Below, one piece after another: positions 45,095-57,833 of a stretch of 64,000 bases of DNA. Origin of the DNA: Thermosynechococcus sp. (lineage in GTDB: Bacteria; Cyanobacteriota; Cyanobacteriia; Thermosynechococcales; Thermosynechococcaceae); NCBI RefSeq assembly GCF_025999095.1, contig NZ_AP024678.1, positions 1,891,527 through 1,955,526 on the forward strand, in the 5' to 3' direction. Both the position numbers and the translations under genes were made by a program. The notes beneath the pieces are model-generated. The model was not told the DNA's origin and did no database searches. It saw nothing but the letters and a program-made list of their open reading frames with translations. Numbering within the stretch: the stretch's first letter is position 1; every line of letters begins with the position of its first letter.

Positions 45095-46552
45095 ATGACA
45101 TGGATTTCCCTTATTGTATTGGGTTTAATCTTGGTCTTTATCGTCCGCCAGAGTGCTGCCCGTGTCAGTCAAACCCCTTGGTGGCTCCTGTGGCTAGTGC
45201 TGATGTTGCCGGCCTTTTTTATTGCCGGTTGGCTGCTGCTGTGGGGGAATACACCTGTACCTTCCGGATGGCTGATCTTAATCTTTGTCACCAGTTCGGT
45301 GCTCTACCTTGTGCTCTTGCGCCGAGGCCAGCCCTCCTTACCGGCTGTGCCACCCACACCCCCGCCACCCACACTGACGGAGAATGGCAAGCTCCTCAAT
45401 CAGGAGGAAGAAACGCAATTGCAGAGCTGTTTCCCTTGGGGAATGTACTATCTGCAGCAAATTGAGTATCGTCCACAGGCGGTGATCTGCCGCGGGCAAA
45501 TGCGCGGTGATGCCAGCCAAGTCTACCAAACAGTGGAGCGCAATATTGCCCAACGCTTTGGCGATCGCTTTCTGGTCATGTTTCAAATGGGGTTGAGTAA
45601 TAAGCCTTTTTTTGCCCTGATTCCCCGCGATCGCCTGCCCCAGCCCCAACAGCTTTTTCGTCCCGGTCTTAGCCTTGGCCTTCTGGCCTTAACCTTTCTC
45701 ACCACCACCGTTGCTGGCTTGGCAGTTGTGGCGCCTGATCTGACAGCGGCGGAGCTGCGGCTCAATCCCAGTTTGCTCTGGCAGGGGTTGCCCTACAGCC
45801 TCAGTCTGCTGTTAATTTTGGGCATCCATGAACTGGGACACTTTGCCACTGCATGGTATTACGGTGTGAAGGCGACGCTGCCCTACTTTATTCCCCTGCC
45901 CTTTGCCATGGGCACACTGGGGGCCTTTATCCAGATGAGATCACCCGTTCCCCATCGCCGTGCCCTCTTTGACATTAGTATTGCGGGTCCTATTGCTGGG
46001 TTGATCGTGACGCTACCAATTCTAGTTTGGGGGTTACAGCAGTCCGAGGTGGTGCAACTGCCTGCCAACGCCTCGGAGCAGCCCCTGAATCCCCAAGTGT
46101 TTAGTCCACGTATTTCAATTCTCTTTACCCTGATTGCTAAAGCCATTTTTGGCGCCGCCCTCAAGAGTAACAGTGCGCTACACCTCCATCCGATGGCAGT
46201 GGCAGGGGTGCTGGGCTTAGTAGTGACGGCTTTGAACCTGATGCCTGTGGGTCAACTGGATGGTGGTCACATTGTTCATGCAATGTACGGCCATCGGATG
46301 GGGGCAGTGATTGGCCAAGTGAGCCGCTTATTGGTGCTGATTCTGTCGTTTATTCAACCGTGGCTCTTTGTTTGGGCACTGATCCTGTTCTTGATGCCCG
46401 CTTTTGATGAACCTGCCCTCAATGATGTCAGTGAATTGGATAACTGGCGTGATGCCCTTGGCCTAATGGCACTGGTGTTGCTATTGCTAATTATTTTCCC
46501 AGTGCCAGCGCCCCTTGCAGCGCTGCTACTGCCGACACACCCAATGCCATAG
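45095..46552 (+). CDS. Site-2-protease-type M50 membrane metalloprotease (EGY-like)
   Basis: Intramembrane zinc protease of 485 residues. The N-terminus has two to three membrane helices, a cytosolic domain about 95-185 with a Pro-rich linker at 84-92, and then the protease core. The zinc motif HELGH (245-249) lies in a helix (LLLILGIHELGHF), and the second motif is NLMPVGQLDGGH. This is the same architecture as plant chloroplast EGY1 and its cyanobacterial relatives, not the PDZ-bearing RseP. Substrates are unknown. It overlaps the next gene tail to tail by 27 bases. Confidence 0.9.
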   Translation: MTWISLIVLGLILVFIVRQSAARVSQTPWWLLWLVLMLPAFFIAGWLLLWGNTPVPSGWLILIFVTSSVLYLVLLRRGQPSLPAVPPTPPPPTLTENGKLLNQEEETQLQSCFPWGMYYLQQIEYRPQAVICRGQMRGDASQVYQTVERNIAQRFGDRFLVMFQMGLSNKPFFALIPRDRLPQPQQLFRPGLSLGLLALTFLTTTVAGLAVVAPDLTAAELRLNPSLLWQGLPYSLSLLLILGIHELGHFATAWYYGVKATLPYFIPLPFAMGTLGAFIQMRSPVPHRRALFDISIAGPIAGLIVTLPILVWGLQQSEVVQLPANASEQPLNPQVFSPRISILFTLIAKAIFGAALKSNSALHLHPMAVAGVLGLVVTALNLMPVGQLDGGHIVHAMYGHRMGAVIGQVSRLLVLILSFIQPWLFVWALILFLMPAFDEPALNDVSELDNWRDALGLMALVLLLLIIFPVPAPLAALLLPTHPMP

Positions 46553-46930
46553 GGGATGACGTTGCCCCTGCTGACGAATGCGCAGGACTTGTCTTTCTAG
46601 ACGTTGCTGCCACCGCGGCGATCTGCCCCAGACAATGTTGCGGGTCTGCCAGTACAAAACGCTCAGGGTCATGGCAATACACAACGCCAAACCGATCGCC
46701 GGCAGCCGATTGAAAAGAATGCCATAGCGCAGGGCTGCCCACGTAAAATGCTCACGCATGAGGCTAATTTCATAACGGAAGCTCCAAAGGCTCCATGTGC
46801 CGACAGTCAGCCAAAGCAAGAGCACCACACCCCAGCGCATGACAACGGTAAAGCGATGCAGGCGATCCACCTGCTGCCGAAATTCTGACTCAAGGCCTTG
46901 GGGCATTCGCGATCGCTCCCTGTGGGGCAT
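46526..46930 (-). CDS. Small two-helix membrane protein
   Basis: The 134-residue protein has two hydrophobic segments (about 30-50 and 74-92) between basic, Gln- and Arg-rich ends. No family is recognised. A good GGAG site lies before ATG 46930. Its last 27 bases overlap the end of the M50 protease gene on the other strand, so its C-terminus is constrained by that gene. Confidence 0.6.
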   Translation of the reverse strand: MPHRERSRMPQGLESEFRQQVDRLHRFTVVMRWGVVLLLWLTVGTWSLWSFRYEISLMREHFTWAALRYGILFNRLPAIGLALCIAMTLSVLYWQTRNIVWGRSPRWQQRLERQVLRIRQQGQRHPLWHWVCRQ

Positions 46931-47074
46931 CTATTCTCCTTATCGTATTTTTTGGCTATTTTTTCATTTTCGCCTGTGGATTGAGGTGGGTCAGGGGGGT
47001 GGCTACAGGATGTCTCTCTATGATGCTTTGTGGCACACTGTGGGGAAAGACTGCCAAGCCATGAGGAACCTCTA

Positions 47075-48037
47075 ATGCCAAGTGTGAGCCTACTGCGAGC
47101 AACCTCCTATGATCTTGACCATCTCAGTGCCTCCCTTGAGGCACTCCTAGCACCCCTGGGGGGAATAGCGGCAATTGTTAAACCGGGCGATCGCGTGCTC
47201 CTCAAGCCCAATTTACTCACAGGGGCGCGGCCAAAGCAGGAATGTGTTACCCGTCCTGAACTGGTCTATTGCGTCGCCAAAATGGTGCAAGCCGCCGGTG
47301 GCAAGCCTTTTCTAGGGGATGGACCCGCCTTTGGCTCCGCATTGGGGGTCGCCCGCAGCAATGGCTACCTGCCCTATATTCAGGAGTTAAATTTGCCCGT
47401 TGTTGAATTCCATGGCGATCGCTACGCCACCGACAATCCCGAATTTGCCCACCTGCGCCTGAGTAAAGAAGCGATGGCCGCCGATGTCGTCATTAACCTC
47501 CCCAAGGTCAAATCCCACGTGCAACTGACCCTCACCCTCGGGGTGAAGAATCTCTTTGGCTGTGTCCCCGGCAAAATGAAGGCATGGTGGCACATGGAAG
47601 CGGGTAAGGATGCCGATCGCTTTGGCCGTATGCTCGTGGAAACGGCGCGGGCGATCGCCCCCGACCTCACAATTATGGATGGCATTATTGGCCATGAAGG
47701 CAATGGCCCCAGTGGTGGAACGCCACGACCGCTGCATGTTTTGGGCGCCAGTCGCGATGTTTTTGCCCTCGATCGCGCCTTTGTGGCTATCCTGAATGTT
47801 GACCCTGCATACATTCCCACCCAACGCGCTGCCACTGCCCTCGGCTACAACTATGAGCTTAGTGAGATTGAGTTTCCCTTGGCACAGCCCCATGAATTAA
47901 CAATTCGCGACTGGCAACTGCCGCAGCAAATGATGCCCATTGACTTTGGCGCTCCCCGCGTCCTCAAATCCACATTCAAACATCTCTATATTCGCTGGAT
48001 CAAAGAACCCCTAACTGCCTATAGTCAAAAGGCCTAA
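47075..48037 (+). CDS. DUF362-family protein
   Basis: 320 residues from ATG 47075. Motifs: [77 protein letters not shown], and [23 protein letters not shown]. These are typical of DUF362, whose members are predicted cytoplasmic iron-sulfur or metal-related proteins; several carry a ferredoxin domain, but this one lacks one. The function is unknown. It is followed by the lipoamide dehydrogenase gene after about 58 bases. Confidence 0.8.
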   Translation: MPSVSLLRATSYDLDHLSASLEALLAPLGGIAAIVKPGDRVLLKPNLLTGARPKQECVTRPELVYCVAKMVQAAGGKPFLGDGPAFGSALGVARSNGYLPYIQELNLPVVEFHGDRYATDNPEFAHLRLSKEAMAADVVINLPKVKSHVQLTLTLGVKNLFGCVPGKMKAWWHMEAGKDADRFGRMLVETARAIAPDLTIMDGIIGHEGNGPSGGTPRPLHVLGASRDVFALDRAFVAILNVDPAYIPTQRAATALGYNYELSEIEFPLAQPHELTIRDWQLPQQMMPIDFGAPRVLKSTFKHLYIRWIKEPLTAYSQKA

Positions 48038-48095
48038 GTTCTCAGGAGGGACGCCCTTTGATAAGCTAAGGGAATGCAGTTGGGGAGAAGCGTCC

Positions 48096-49532
48096 TTGAG
48101 CTTTGACTACGATCTCGTCATTATTGGTGCTGGTGTCGGGGGGCATGGGGCTGCTCTCCATGCCGTCAGTGTTGGCCTAAAAACAGCGATAGTGGAAGCG
48201 GCAGACATGGGGGGCACCTGCGTCAATCGCGGCTGCATTCCCTCAAAGGCACTCCTGGCGGCAGCTGGACGGGTACGGGAACTACGCCAAGCCAGCCACT
48301 GGCAAGCCTTGGGGATTCAACTGGGGCAGGTGAATGTGGATCGCGCCGGCATCGCTGCCCATGCCGCCAACTTAGTTCAAAAGATCCGCAGTGATCTCAC
48401 CAACAGTCTCAAGCGTCTCGGTGTGGATACGCTCATTGGCCGCGGGAAAGTAGCGGGTTCCCAAAAAGTGAGCATCACCACCCCCACAGGGGAAAAAATC
48501 GTAACCGCCAAGGACATTATCATTGCTACGGGGTCAGTGCCTTGGGTGCCCCCTGGTGTTGAAGTAGATAGCAAGACGGTTTATACCAGTGATGAGGCCA
48601 TTAAGCTGGATTGGTTGCCGCCGTGGGTGGCCATTATTGGCAGCGGCTATATTGGTCTAGAATTTGCCGATATTTACACGGCCCTCGGCAGCGAAGTGAC
48701 AATGATTGAGGCCCTGGATCAACTGATGCCCACCTTTGATCCCGATATTGCCAAACAGGCACAGCGGATTTTGATTGCTGCGCGCGATATTGAAACCTAC
48801 AGCGGCACCCTAGCCAAGCGCGTCATCCCCGGTAGCCCGGTGGTCATTGAACTGGCAGATGCGAAAACCCAAGAAGTCGTTGATGTCCTCGAAGTGGATG
48901 CCTGCCTTGTGGCCACCGGTCGCATTCCCGCCACCCAAGACATTGGCCTAGAGAGTGTGGGTGTGAGCACCGATAAGCGTGGCTTTATCCCCGTCAATGA
49001 GTATTTAGCAGTCACGAAAAAAGGAAAACCCGTTCCCCATTTGTGGGCGATCGGTGATGCCACGGGGAAAATGATGCTTGCCCACGCCGCGGCGGCACAG
49101 GGGATTGCCGTTGTTGAAACCATTGTCGGACGGCCTCGCCAAGTGGACTATCGCAGTATTCCGGCGGCGGCCTTTACCCACCCAGAAATGAGCTTTGTCG
49201 GCTTGACGGAACCCCAGGCCCGTGAGCTAGGGGAAAAAGAAGGTTTTGAGGTGCAGGTGGCGCGCACCTACTTCAAGGGCAACTCCAAGGCACTGGCGGA
49301 AACCGAAACCGATGGCCTAGCCAAGGTGATCTTCCGCGCTGATACCGGCGAGCTACTGGGGGCGCATATCTTTGGTCTCCATGCCTCGGACTTAATTCAA
49401 GAGGCGGCTAATGCCATTCGCGATCGCCAGACGGTGAGCCACTTGGCCTTCAATGTCCACACGCATCCCACCCTCTCGGAGGTACTTGACGAAGCCTTTA
49501 AGCGGGCCCACGAGATGGTGACCCACCGCTGA
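48096..49532 (+). CDS. lpdA: Dihydrolipoamide dehydrogenase
   Basis: FAD enzyme (E3) that reoxidises dihydrolipoamide in the pyruvate dehydrogenase and glycine cleavage complexes. The 478-residue protein has [18 protein letters not shown] (FAD), the redox disulfide [17 protein letters not shown] (C42, C47), the NAD site [17 protein letters not shown] and the C-terminal [15 protein letters not shown] with the catalytic His-Glu pair. The start is TTG 48096; the family N-terminus begins a few residues in. Other subunits of the complex are not in this window. Confidence 0.95.
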   Translation: MSFDYDLVIIGAGVGGHGAALHAVSVGLKTAIVEAADMGGTCVNRGCIPSKALLAAAGRVRELRQASHWQALGIQLGQVNVDRAGIAAHAANLVQKIRSDLTNSLKRLGVDTLIGRGKVAGSQKVSITTPTGEKIVTAKDIIIATGSVPWVPPGVEVDSKTVYTSDEAIKLDWLPPWVAIIGSGYIGLEFADIYTALGSEVTMIEALDQLMPTFDPDIAKQAQRILIAARDIETYSGTLAKRVIPGSPVVIELADAKTQEVVDVLEVDACLVATGRIPATQDIGLESVGVSTDKRGFIPVNEYLAVTKKGKPVPHLWAIGDATGKMMLAHAAAAQGIAVVETIVGRPRQVDYRSIPAAAFTHPEMSFVGLTEPQARELGEKEGFEVQVARTYFKGNSKALAETETDGLAKVIFRADTGELLGAHIFGLHASDLIQEAANAIRDRQTVSHLAFNVHTHPTLSEVLDEAFKRAHEMVTHR

Positions 49533-49572
49533 ACTTGCTACGATAAAGTTTGGAGTCTTTTAGGAGTGGGTG

Positions 49573-49926
49573 ATGACACAGGCGACACAACCCGCCAAGG
49601 GAATCATGATGACCGAAGCTGCCCTCAAGCATGTACTCGAGCTCCGCGATAAGCACGGTAAAGACCTGTGTTTGCGGGTGGGCGTCAAGGGGGGTGGCTG
49701 CTCAGGGATGTCCTACACGATGGACTTTGAAGACCCCGCCAATATTCGTCCCGATGATGAAGTCTTTGACTATGATGGCTTTAAGGTGGTCTCCGATCCC
49801 AAGAGTATGCTCTACATCTATGGCTTGGTTTTGGACTACAGCAACGCCCTTATTGGTGGTGGCTTTAAGTTTATGAATCCCAATGCCACCCAAACCTGTG
49901 GCTGTGGTACCTCATTTTCTGCCTAA
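49573..49926 (+). CDS. A-type Fe-S carrier (IscA/SufA family)
   Basis: Carrier that delivers iron-sulfur clusters to apo-proteins. The 117-residue protein has the family fold and the three conserved cysteines GGCSGMSY and QTCGCGTSF, with the standard distance between them. ATG 49573 is one codon after an open GTG, and the GGAG site is about 8 bases upstream. Which of the cyanobacterial A-type proteins this is (SufA or IscA) cannot be read here. The TPR gene starts 12 bases after its stop. Confidence 0.93.
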   Translation: MTQATQPAKGIMMTEAALKHVLELRDKHGKDLCLRVGVKGGGCSGMSYTMDFEDPANIRPDDEVFDYDGFKVVSDPKSMLYIYGLVLDYSNALIGGGFKFMNPNATQTCGCGTSFSA

Positions 49927-49938
49927 GGAGTCCTGCCC

Positions 49939-50376
49939 TTGCCCCCATCTCAGTCTGTGAGTGACGTTGAACGTCAATTTGAGGCGGCGATCGCCCGCTA
50001 CAAAGAAGGAGCGCCTGCCTCAGAGTTAATTCCTACTTTCAAAGAGATTTGCCAGCGTGCTCAAAAAAGTAGCGCCGCTTGGACGTGCTTGGCGTGGCTC
50101 TACCTTCTGGATGAGAAGCCCCAATCTGCCCTAAAGGCTGCCCAAAAAGCAGTCAAGCTCAACCCCGAAGACCCCCAAGCGCGCATTAACCTTGCGGTGG
50201 CAATGCTAGAAACCGGACAAAAGGGCGTTCGTCCCCACATTGAATTGGCGCAAACCGTTATTGCTGCGGTGGCTGAGCTGCGCCAAGAGGTCCTCGATAA
50301 CTTTGCCGACGGCCTGAGGCGTAAACCCGATTGGGAGAGCCTTGCCCGCGTCAAACAATGGGTACTGGGGGGGTAA
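49939..50376 (+). CDS. TPR-containing protein
   Basis: The 145-residue protein has about two tetratricopeptide units (about 44-78, with AWLYLLDEKPQSALKAAQKAVKLNP, and 79-100). A conserved-looking C-terminus ends in LARVKQWVLGG. The start is TTG 49939. It is part of the close-packed lpd-iscA-TPR-membrane protein series on the plus strand; the next gene starts 2 bases after its stop. Confidence 0.75.
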   Translation: MPPSQSVSDVERQFEAAIARYKEGAPASELIPTFKEICQRAQKSSAAWTCLAWLYLLDEKPQSALKAAQKAVKLNPEDPQARINLAVAMLETGQKGVRPHIELAQTVIAAVAELRQEVLDNFADGLRRKPDWESLARVKQWVLGG

Positions 50377-50378
50377 TC

Positions 50379-50648
50379 ATGGCACGGCTGCGGGAAGTGA
50401 TCAATTGGCTCTTGGTAGCAGATAGCTTTTTTGTCCTTGCCAGTTTTGGCTGGTTTGTGGTTGCCCTTGTTGGGCGCTCCTTGGCTGTACCCCTTGGCTT
50501 TGATCTCTGGATCCGGCTCTGGGAACCCCTCTTTATGCCTGCTATTGGTCTTTTGATGGCGGCCACACTGATTAGCGGTGTCCTCAGCTATGTGCAAAAC
50601 CGCTGGCTGCTGCGCTCTGTCGGCAGTGATTTGCGATCGCGGGATTAA
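50379..50648 (+). CDS. Small membrane protein, two hydrophobic segments
   Basis: The 89-residue protein has hydrophobic helices at about 10-30 and 48-68 and a basic tail. The start ATG 50379 is 2 bases after the TPR gene stop; the frame is open 16 codons further upstream but overlaps that gene. No family is recognised. Its end is close to the convergent DUF1232 gene. Confidence 0.65.
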   Translation: MARLREVINWLLVADSFFVLASFGWFVVALVGRSLAVPLGFDLWIRLWEPLFMPAIGLLMAATLISGVLSYVQNRWLLRSVGSDLRSRD

Positions 50649-50651
50649 TCC

Positions 50652-50912
50652 TTAAACTTGTTCTGCTTCCACATCTACGGTCGTGGTGATGTGGGGCGAT
50701 CGCCGGCTTTTAATGCGCTCCACCAGCAATTGCGTTAACTCACTGGCAAGGATGACCACAACTGTGACATCATCGAGCTGGCCAACAATCGGCACCAGAT
50801 CTGGGGAAATATCCAAAGGACTGAGCAAATAGATCAAGCTGGCAGCAATAATTAGCCAGCGATACTTAGGATGCCGCAACAAGTTCCGATACCAGTTGTA
50901 GAAGCCGCTCAT
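50652..50912 (-). CDS. DUF1232 (YkvA-like) membrane protein
   Basis: The 86-residue protein has a single core of YkvA/DUF1232 type: RHPKYRWLIIAASLIYLLSPLDISPDLVPIVGQLDDVTVV. The SPLDxSPDLxPxxGxLDD motif is the family signature. Function is unknown. The frame opens 28 codons upstream, but that part overlaps the next gene and does not look like the family; ATG 50912 is preferred. Confidence 0.85.
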   Translation of the reverse strand: MSGFYNWYRNLLRHPKYRWLIIAASLIYLLSPLDISPDLVPIVGQLDDVTVVVILASELTQLLVERIKSRRSPHITTTVDVEAEQV

Positions 50913-50988
50913 AGAGTGCCAACCTTCAATCCTGCCCCTATTCTGGCAGAGGAACTCAATTGCCCGAGGTGGGGAAAACCGTCCTCGG

Positions 50989-51507
50989 CTAATCAAAGTA
51001 AAAGAGCGTAACTACCTTGTGCTGCTCTTCCGCAAGTTCACAGGCTTCCAGAAGGGTGTGGCTATCGTGGAAAGCAAAGCAAATCAGTTGCTGGCAGCGG
51101 GAAATAATCTCCTGATTGCAGAGGGAGCTGGCTTCTGCAAGGGGGAGGTGATCATTTTCAGGTTTCTCCACCAAGTGCATCACCTTATCCAGCTGTTGGC
51201 GAGACTCCCGCGGCTGGCGTTCTAGACTCTGGGGCAAGATCACCGTCAACAAATTGGGGTCTGCCCGCATTGCCCCCCGAATCGCCGCCGCATTGGTTCC
51301 AACCGCACCTGAGGTCATCAGGCGGTTCCCAGCCAGCACAAGGGCATAGCTCATCATTTCAATAAGGTGCTGATGGGTAATGGGGACATGACGCGAGCCA
51401 AGGAGCGCAATCCGTTTAGGGCCAGAGTCTTGGATTGTCGCTAATTCCTGCAAAAACTCATCAATTTGGGGGGAATCAATGCCCGGAAGATTTGTCGCCT
51501 GCGTCAA
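50989..51507 (-). CDS. DprA/LOG-like Rossmann-fold protein
   Basis: The 172-residue protein resembles a short, cyanobacterial branch of the DNA-processing protein A (DprA/Smf) fold: RIALLGSRHVPITHQHLIEMMSYALVLAGNRLMTSGAVGTNAAAIRGAM, and ISRCQQLICFAFHDSHTLLEACELAE. Full-length DprA has an extra N- and C-terminal domain, both missing here. It may act in recombination or nucleotide-binding, but this is inference. The start is TTG 51507. Confidence 0.7.
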   Translation of the reverse strand: MTQATNLPGIDSPQIDEFLQELATIQDSGPKRIALLGSRHVPITHQHLIEMMSYALVLAGNRLMTSGAVGTNAAAIRGAMRADPNLLTVILPQSLERQPRESRQQLDKVMHLVEKPENDHLPLAEASSLCNQEIISRCQQLICFAFHDSHTLLEACELAEEQHKVVTLFYFD

Positions 51508-51581
51508 GAGTGTCTCTCACGTGTTACGGAACGACGTTATTTTAGCATTTTGGCCTTCAATTCTAATAGAGATCAATCAGT

Positions 51582-52328
51582 TTACCAGCTGCCCGAGGCA
51601 CCGCCGCCACAGGAGTCCCCTCTATCATCGCTACTACTAGAGAAACTATCACTATTGCTTAGAGTAGAGAAACTGTCACTATCGCTGGTGTAAGTGTGGT
51701 AGCGATCATCATCACTACTAGAGGAGGAGCCCGAGCGATACCCTGATTGCGGACGGTTTGAAAGGCGTTGGGACCAAAAACGCACGGAGAAGGCAATGCT
51801 TGCACAAATCCAACAAATGAAGAGGAGAGGAATCAAAAGAAACTTACCAACACTCAAGAATTCCGACAGGGCCTCCCGAAAACTCGTCTTGTTCGTCGAG
51901 GGGACAGCACCAGCTTGGCTTGTTAACTGATCAGTTTTCAGTGTATTGAGTAAGGCGCGTATACCGTTGATGATGCCCTGCCCCAATTGGCCACGACGAA
52001 AATCTGGCAGCATGTGGTTATCAATCACAGCTTGCATAGCGGGACTCCAACCGCTGCCATAAGCGCTGCCCAATTGAATGCGCACCTTGCGATCGCCTGG
52101 GGCCACCAGCATCATCACACCATCGTTGCGCCAACGGCTACCCACCCCTCGATGATTAAACAAATCCATCGCAAAGGCCTCAAAATTAGTGTGCTCGTTG
52201 CTGTACTCCCGATAGGAGCCAATCGTTACTAGAAGTACCTGTTGAAAAGAAGGGGCTTTTGCCGGTGTAGAGTTCTCATCTTTTTGAGAGGAATGCTTCT
52301 TGGCTAAGAGTGTAACTTTTCTCCTCAA
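51582..52328 (-). CDS. TPM-domain membrane protein, 5' end eroded or start uncertain
   Basis: The reading frame holds most of a TPM domain (about residues 25-128, with RWRNDGVMMLVAPGDRKVRIQLGSAYG and MLPDFRRGQLGQGIINGI), a membrane segment (about 160-184), a Ser/Asp-rich stretch (about 195-240) and the typical tail GGGASGSW. TPM proteins normally begin with a signal peptide and about 25 more domain residues, which are missing. The only start is TTG 52328, and upstream in frame there is no ATG before a stop. It may be a truncated gene or may use a start I do not see. Confidence 0.6.
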   Translation of the reverse strand: MRRKVTLLAKKHSSQKDENSTPAKAPSFQQVLLVTIGSYREYSNEHTNFEAFAMDLFNHRGVGSRWRNDGVMMLVAPGDRKVRIQLGSAYGSGWSPAMQAVIDNHMLPDFRRGQLGQGIINGIRALLNTLKTDQLTSQAGAVPSTNKTSFREALSEFLSVGKFLLIPLLFICWICASIAFSVRFWSQRLSNRPQSGYRSGSSSSSDDDRYHTYTSDSDSFSTLSNSDSFSSSSDDRGDSCGGGASGSW

Positions 52329-52378
52329 GAAATATTCACAGAAATTGCCAAAATGAGTATATTGATAAGTAAATTAAT

Positions 52379-52408
52379 AATTAACTTTAGTTTAAGAATA
52401 AGTTAATT
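52379..52408. repeat. AT-rich inverted repeat between aat and the TPM gene
   Basis: Perfect nine-base arms, AATTAACTT (52379-52387) and AAGTTAATT (52400-52408), with a 12-base loop. On the plus strand the second arm is followed by GTTTTT. It could be a weak terminator or a binding site. Both neighbouring genes are on the minus strand, so it sits in a transcript leader or just after aat. Confidence 0.5.
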
Positions 52409-52450
52409 GTTTTTGTATAGATACCTAAGGCAGGCACTTGTCCTAAAACA

Positions 52451-53077
52451 TTAGAGAAATTGACAGGGTTTACGAATGGCCTGGGCCAATAACTGGCGAT
52501 ACTCAGGATCGCTGACAACATAGGCCCCAAAGCGTTGCAGATGGGGATTTTGCAGTTGGGCATCAAACAGTAAAAAGCCCCGCCGCCGCAGGTGCTCCAC
52601 CAACTGGACCATTGCCACTTTCGAACCGTTGGGGATGCGATAGAACATGGACTCGCCAATGAAGGCCCCGCCAATCACAATGCCGAGAATACCCCCTGCG
52701 AGTTCATCCCCCTGCCACGTTTCAAAACTCACCGCCCAACCCGTGGCGTAAAGCAGATGGTACACGTCCTTGAGACGGGGCGTAATCCATGTATTGGGTC
52801 GATTGGCGCACCCTTCAACAACAGCAGCAAAATCGCGGTTAATCGCCACTTGAAAGCGATGTTGATTGAGCACCCGCTGCAAAGATTTCGGGTAGTGAAA
52901 CCGCTCATCCAGGGGAATCAGGGCTCGCTGACGGCTGGTGTACCACCCTAGGCAATCGCCTTCGCCCATGAGGAAGTATCCTTGGGCGTAGCCCCCCGCA
53001 ATAATCGTTTCGCGGACCCACGCTGCCTCAGGGATCGGCATACTGCTACTCTGGACAATAGAAGCTTGATGTGTCAT
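52451..53077 (-). CDS. aat: Leucyl/phenylalanyl-tRNA-protein transferase
   Basis: Adds Leu or Phe from tRNA to N-terminal Lys/Arg of proteins and so marks them for ClpS/ClpAP. The 208-residue protein has family motifs: [50 protein letters not shown], and [48 protein letters not shown] 53077 is the natural start. It is divergent from the exported pentapeptide gene, and the DUF/ORF in the same region on the other strand is not used. Confidence 0.92.
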   Translation of the reverse strand: MTHQASIVQSSSMPIPEAAWVRETIIAGGYAQGYFLMGEGDCLGWYTSRQRALIPLDERFHYPKSLQRVLNQHRFQVAINRDFAAVVEGCANRPNTWITPRLKDVYHLLYATGWAVSFETWQGDELAGGILGIVIGGAFIGESMFYRIPNGSKVAMVQLVEHLRRRGFLLFDAQLQNPHLQRFGAYVVSDPEYRQLLAQAIRKPCQFL

Positions 53078-53119
53078 TTAATGTTGCCTATGCTACTCCC
53101 ATTTTCCACTGTGACGACA

Positions 53120-53617
53120 ATGATGAGCCGTTACTGGCGCTGGTGTGTAGCACTGCTATTGGCCATCCTGTGGATGTTGCTCACACCAACAGGGGCGATC
53201 GCCGAGGATTATACTAAAGAGGCACTCATCAATATGGACTTTTCTGGGCGAGATCTGCGGGGGTCCGAATTTACCAAGGCCAATCTTTTCCACAGTAACC
53301 TGAGCCACAGCAATCTTCAGGGGGTGAGCTTCTTTGGCGCCAATATGGAAACGGCCAACCTCGAAGGTGCGGATCTGCGCTACGCCACACTGGACACTGC
53401 GCGGCTGACCAAGGCCAACCTCACCAATGCCATTCTTGAGGGCGCCTTTGCCTTTAATACCAACTTTGACGACGCCATTATCACCGGTGCTGACTTTACC
53501 GATGTGGAACTGCGGGAAGACGCCCAACGCAAACTCTGCCAGGTTGCCAGTGGCACCAATCCCGTAACAGGGCGCAAAACATGGGAAACGCTCCACTGTG
53601 AAGACTTTGCCCCTTAA
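53120..53617 (+). CDS. Lumen- or periplasm-targeted pentapeptide-repeat protein
   Basis: From ATG 53120 the protein has 165 residues: basic start SRYWRW, hydrophobic segment VALLLAILWMLLTPTGAIA with a likely cut after AIA, then about 17 pentapeptide units (FSGRDLRGSEFTKANLFHSNL onwards), and a C-terminal domain with two cysteines (LCQVASG and LHCEDFAP) that may form a disulfide. It resembles the thylakoid-lumen pentapeptide proteins of cyanobacteria and chloroplasts. The frame is open to 52982 but there it overlaps aat. ATG 53123 or GTG 53111 are also possible. Confidence 0.85.
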   Translation: MMSRYWRWCVALLLAILWMLLTPTGAIAEDYTKEALINMDFSGRDLRGSEFTKANLFHSNLSHSNLQGVSFFGANMETANLEGADLRYATLDTARLTKANLTNAILEGAFAFNTNFDDAIITGADFTDVELREDAQRKLCQVASGTNPVTGRKTWETLHCEDFAP

Positions 53618-53722
53618 TCCCTCTTCATTTGCTTAAGGGAGAATGATCCCCAAGGGCGATCGCCTCTGTCGGGAATTCTGATAAAGTATTACAAAAGTTA
53701 AGATTTATGACTAGAGTTTTTC

Positions 53723-54715
53723 ATGAACGTTTTTATTGTTGGCGGTACCGGTACCCTAGGGCGGCAAATTGTGCGCCGTGCCTTAGATGAAGGACATCAC
53801 GTCTACTGTTTTGTTCGCAGTCCAGCCAAAGCAACGTTTCTGCGGGAGTGGGGCGCCACGATTCTTCAGGGAAACCTCTGTGCTGCCGACAGTATTCTCG
53901 AGGCACTGAAGTATGCCAAAGCCTCGGTGGTTATTGATGCCTCGGCTACGCGTCCCACCGATACGCTAACTATCGCAGCAGTGGACTGGCAAGGCAAAGT
54001 CAACCTGATTCAGGCTGCCCAAGCCGCTGATATTGAACACTTGATCTTTTTCTCAATTATGAGGGCGCAGGATTATCCCCAGGTGCCGCTGATGCAAATC
54101 AAACACTGTACCGAAGACTTCTTGCGCGAATCGGGGCTAAACTACACGATTCTGCGTCCCTGCGGCTTCTTTCAGGGCTTAATTGGCCAATATGCGATCC
54201 CGATTCTGGAAAATCAATCCATTTGGGTTTTGGGAGAGTCCACCGCCATTGCCTACATGGATACTCAGGACGTGGCCAAATTTGCCGTGCGGGCCATTGA
54301 TCGACCAGCCACCTACGGCAAAGTCTTTGACTTGGCGGGCACCCGCCCTTGGACAGCGGATGAAATTATTAAGCTGTGTGAAAACCTCTCAGGACAGCAG
54401 GCAAAAATTACCCGCTTGCCCATTGGCGTCTTACGGACAGCACGGCAGGTCACCCAGTGGTTTCAGTGGACCTGGAACATTAGCGATCGCCTAGCCTTTA
54501 CAGAAGTGATTGCCAGTGGTCAAATTTTCAATGCCCCGATGGAGGACGTCTATCGCACCTTTGACCTCGATCCCAACGAAACCCTGACCCTTGAGGCCTA
54601 TTTGCAGGACTATTTCACCCGAATCCTGCGTAAACTCAAAGAATTGGATTACGAAAAAGCCAAACAGAAAAAATCGGGACGCAAAAAACGCAGTCCCTTT
54701 AAGTCCACCCCCTAG
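53723..54715 (+). CDS. ycf39: Ycf39-like NAD(P)-binding photosystem II assembly factor
   Basis: Atypical short-chain dehydrogenase fold that in Synechocystis works with HliD/HliC in chlorophyll insertion into PSII core proteins. The 330-residue protein has the dinucleotide motif [39 protein letters not shown], and the C-terminus ([20 protein letters not shown]) with a lysine-rich tail. The fold and sequence match Ycf39. It is followed by nadK after 8 bases and ligA, so the three may form an operon. Confidence 0.9.
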   Translation: MNVFIVGGTGTLGRQIVRRALDEGHHVYCFVRSPAKATFLREWGATILQGNLCAADSILEALKYAKASVVIDASATRPTDTLTIAAVDWQGKVNLIQAAQAADIEHLIFFSIMRAQDYPQVPLMQIKHCTEDFLRESGLNYTILRPCGFFQGLIGQYAIPILENQSIWVLGESTAIAYMDTQDVAKFAVRAIDRPATYGKVFDLAGTRPWTADEIIKLCENLSGQQAKITRLPIGVLRTARQVTQWFQWTWNISDRLAFTEVIASGQIFNAPMEDVYRTFDLDPNETLTLEAYLQDYFTRILRKLKELDYEKAKQKKSGRKKRSPFKSTP

Positions 54716-54723
54716 GAGTTGCT

Positions 54724-57722
<2,999 letters not shown>

Positions 57723-57833
57723 ACAAAAAATCAGTGGGAGTACGGAGTCACGATTCTGAAAAATCTTTTAGCCTAAAAATGTGGCTGCTTAGTACCTAAC
57801 GTTGAAGGACAATAGGGGGCAATTCGCTGATCT

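Noticed and set aside
52982-53119. N-terminal extension of the pentapeptide protein
   Set aside because: It overlaps aat on the opposite strand and puts 46 residues before a good signal sequence.
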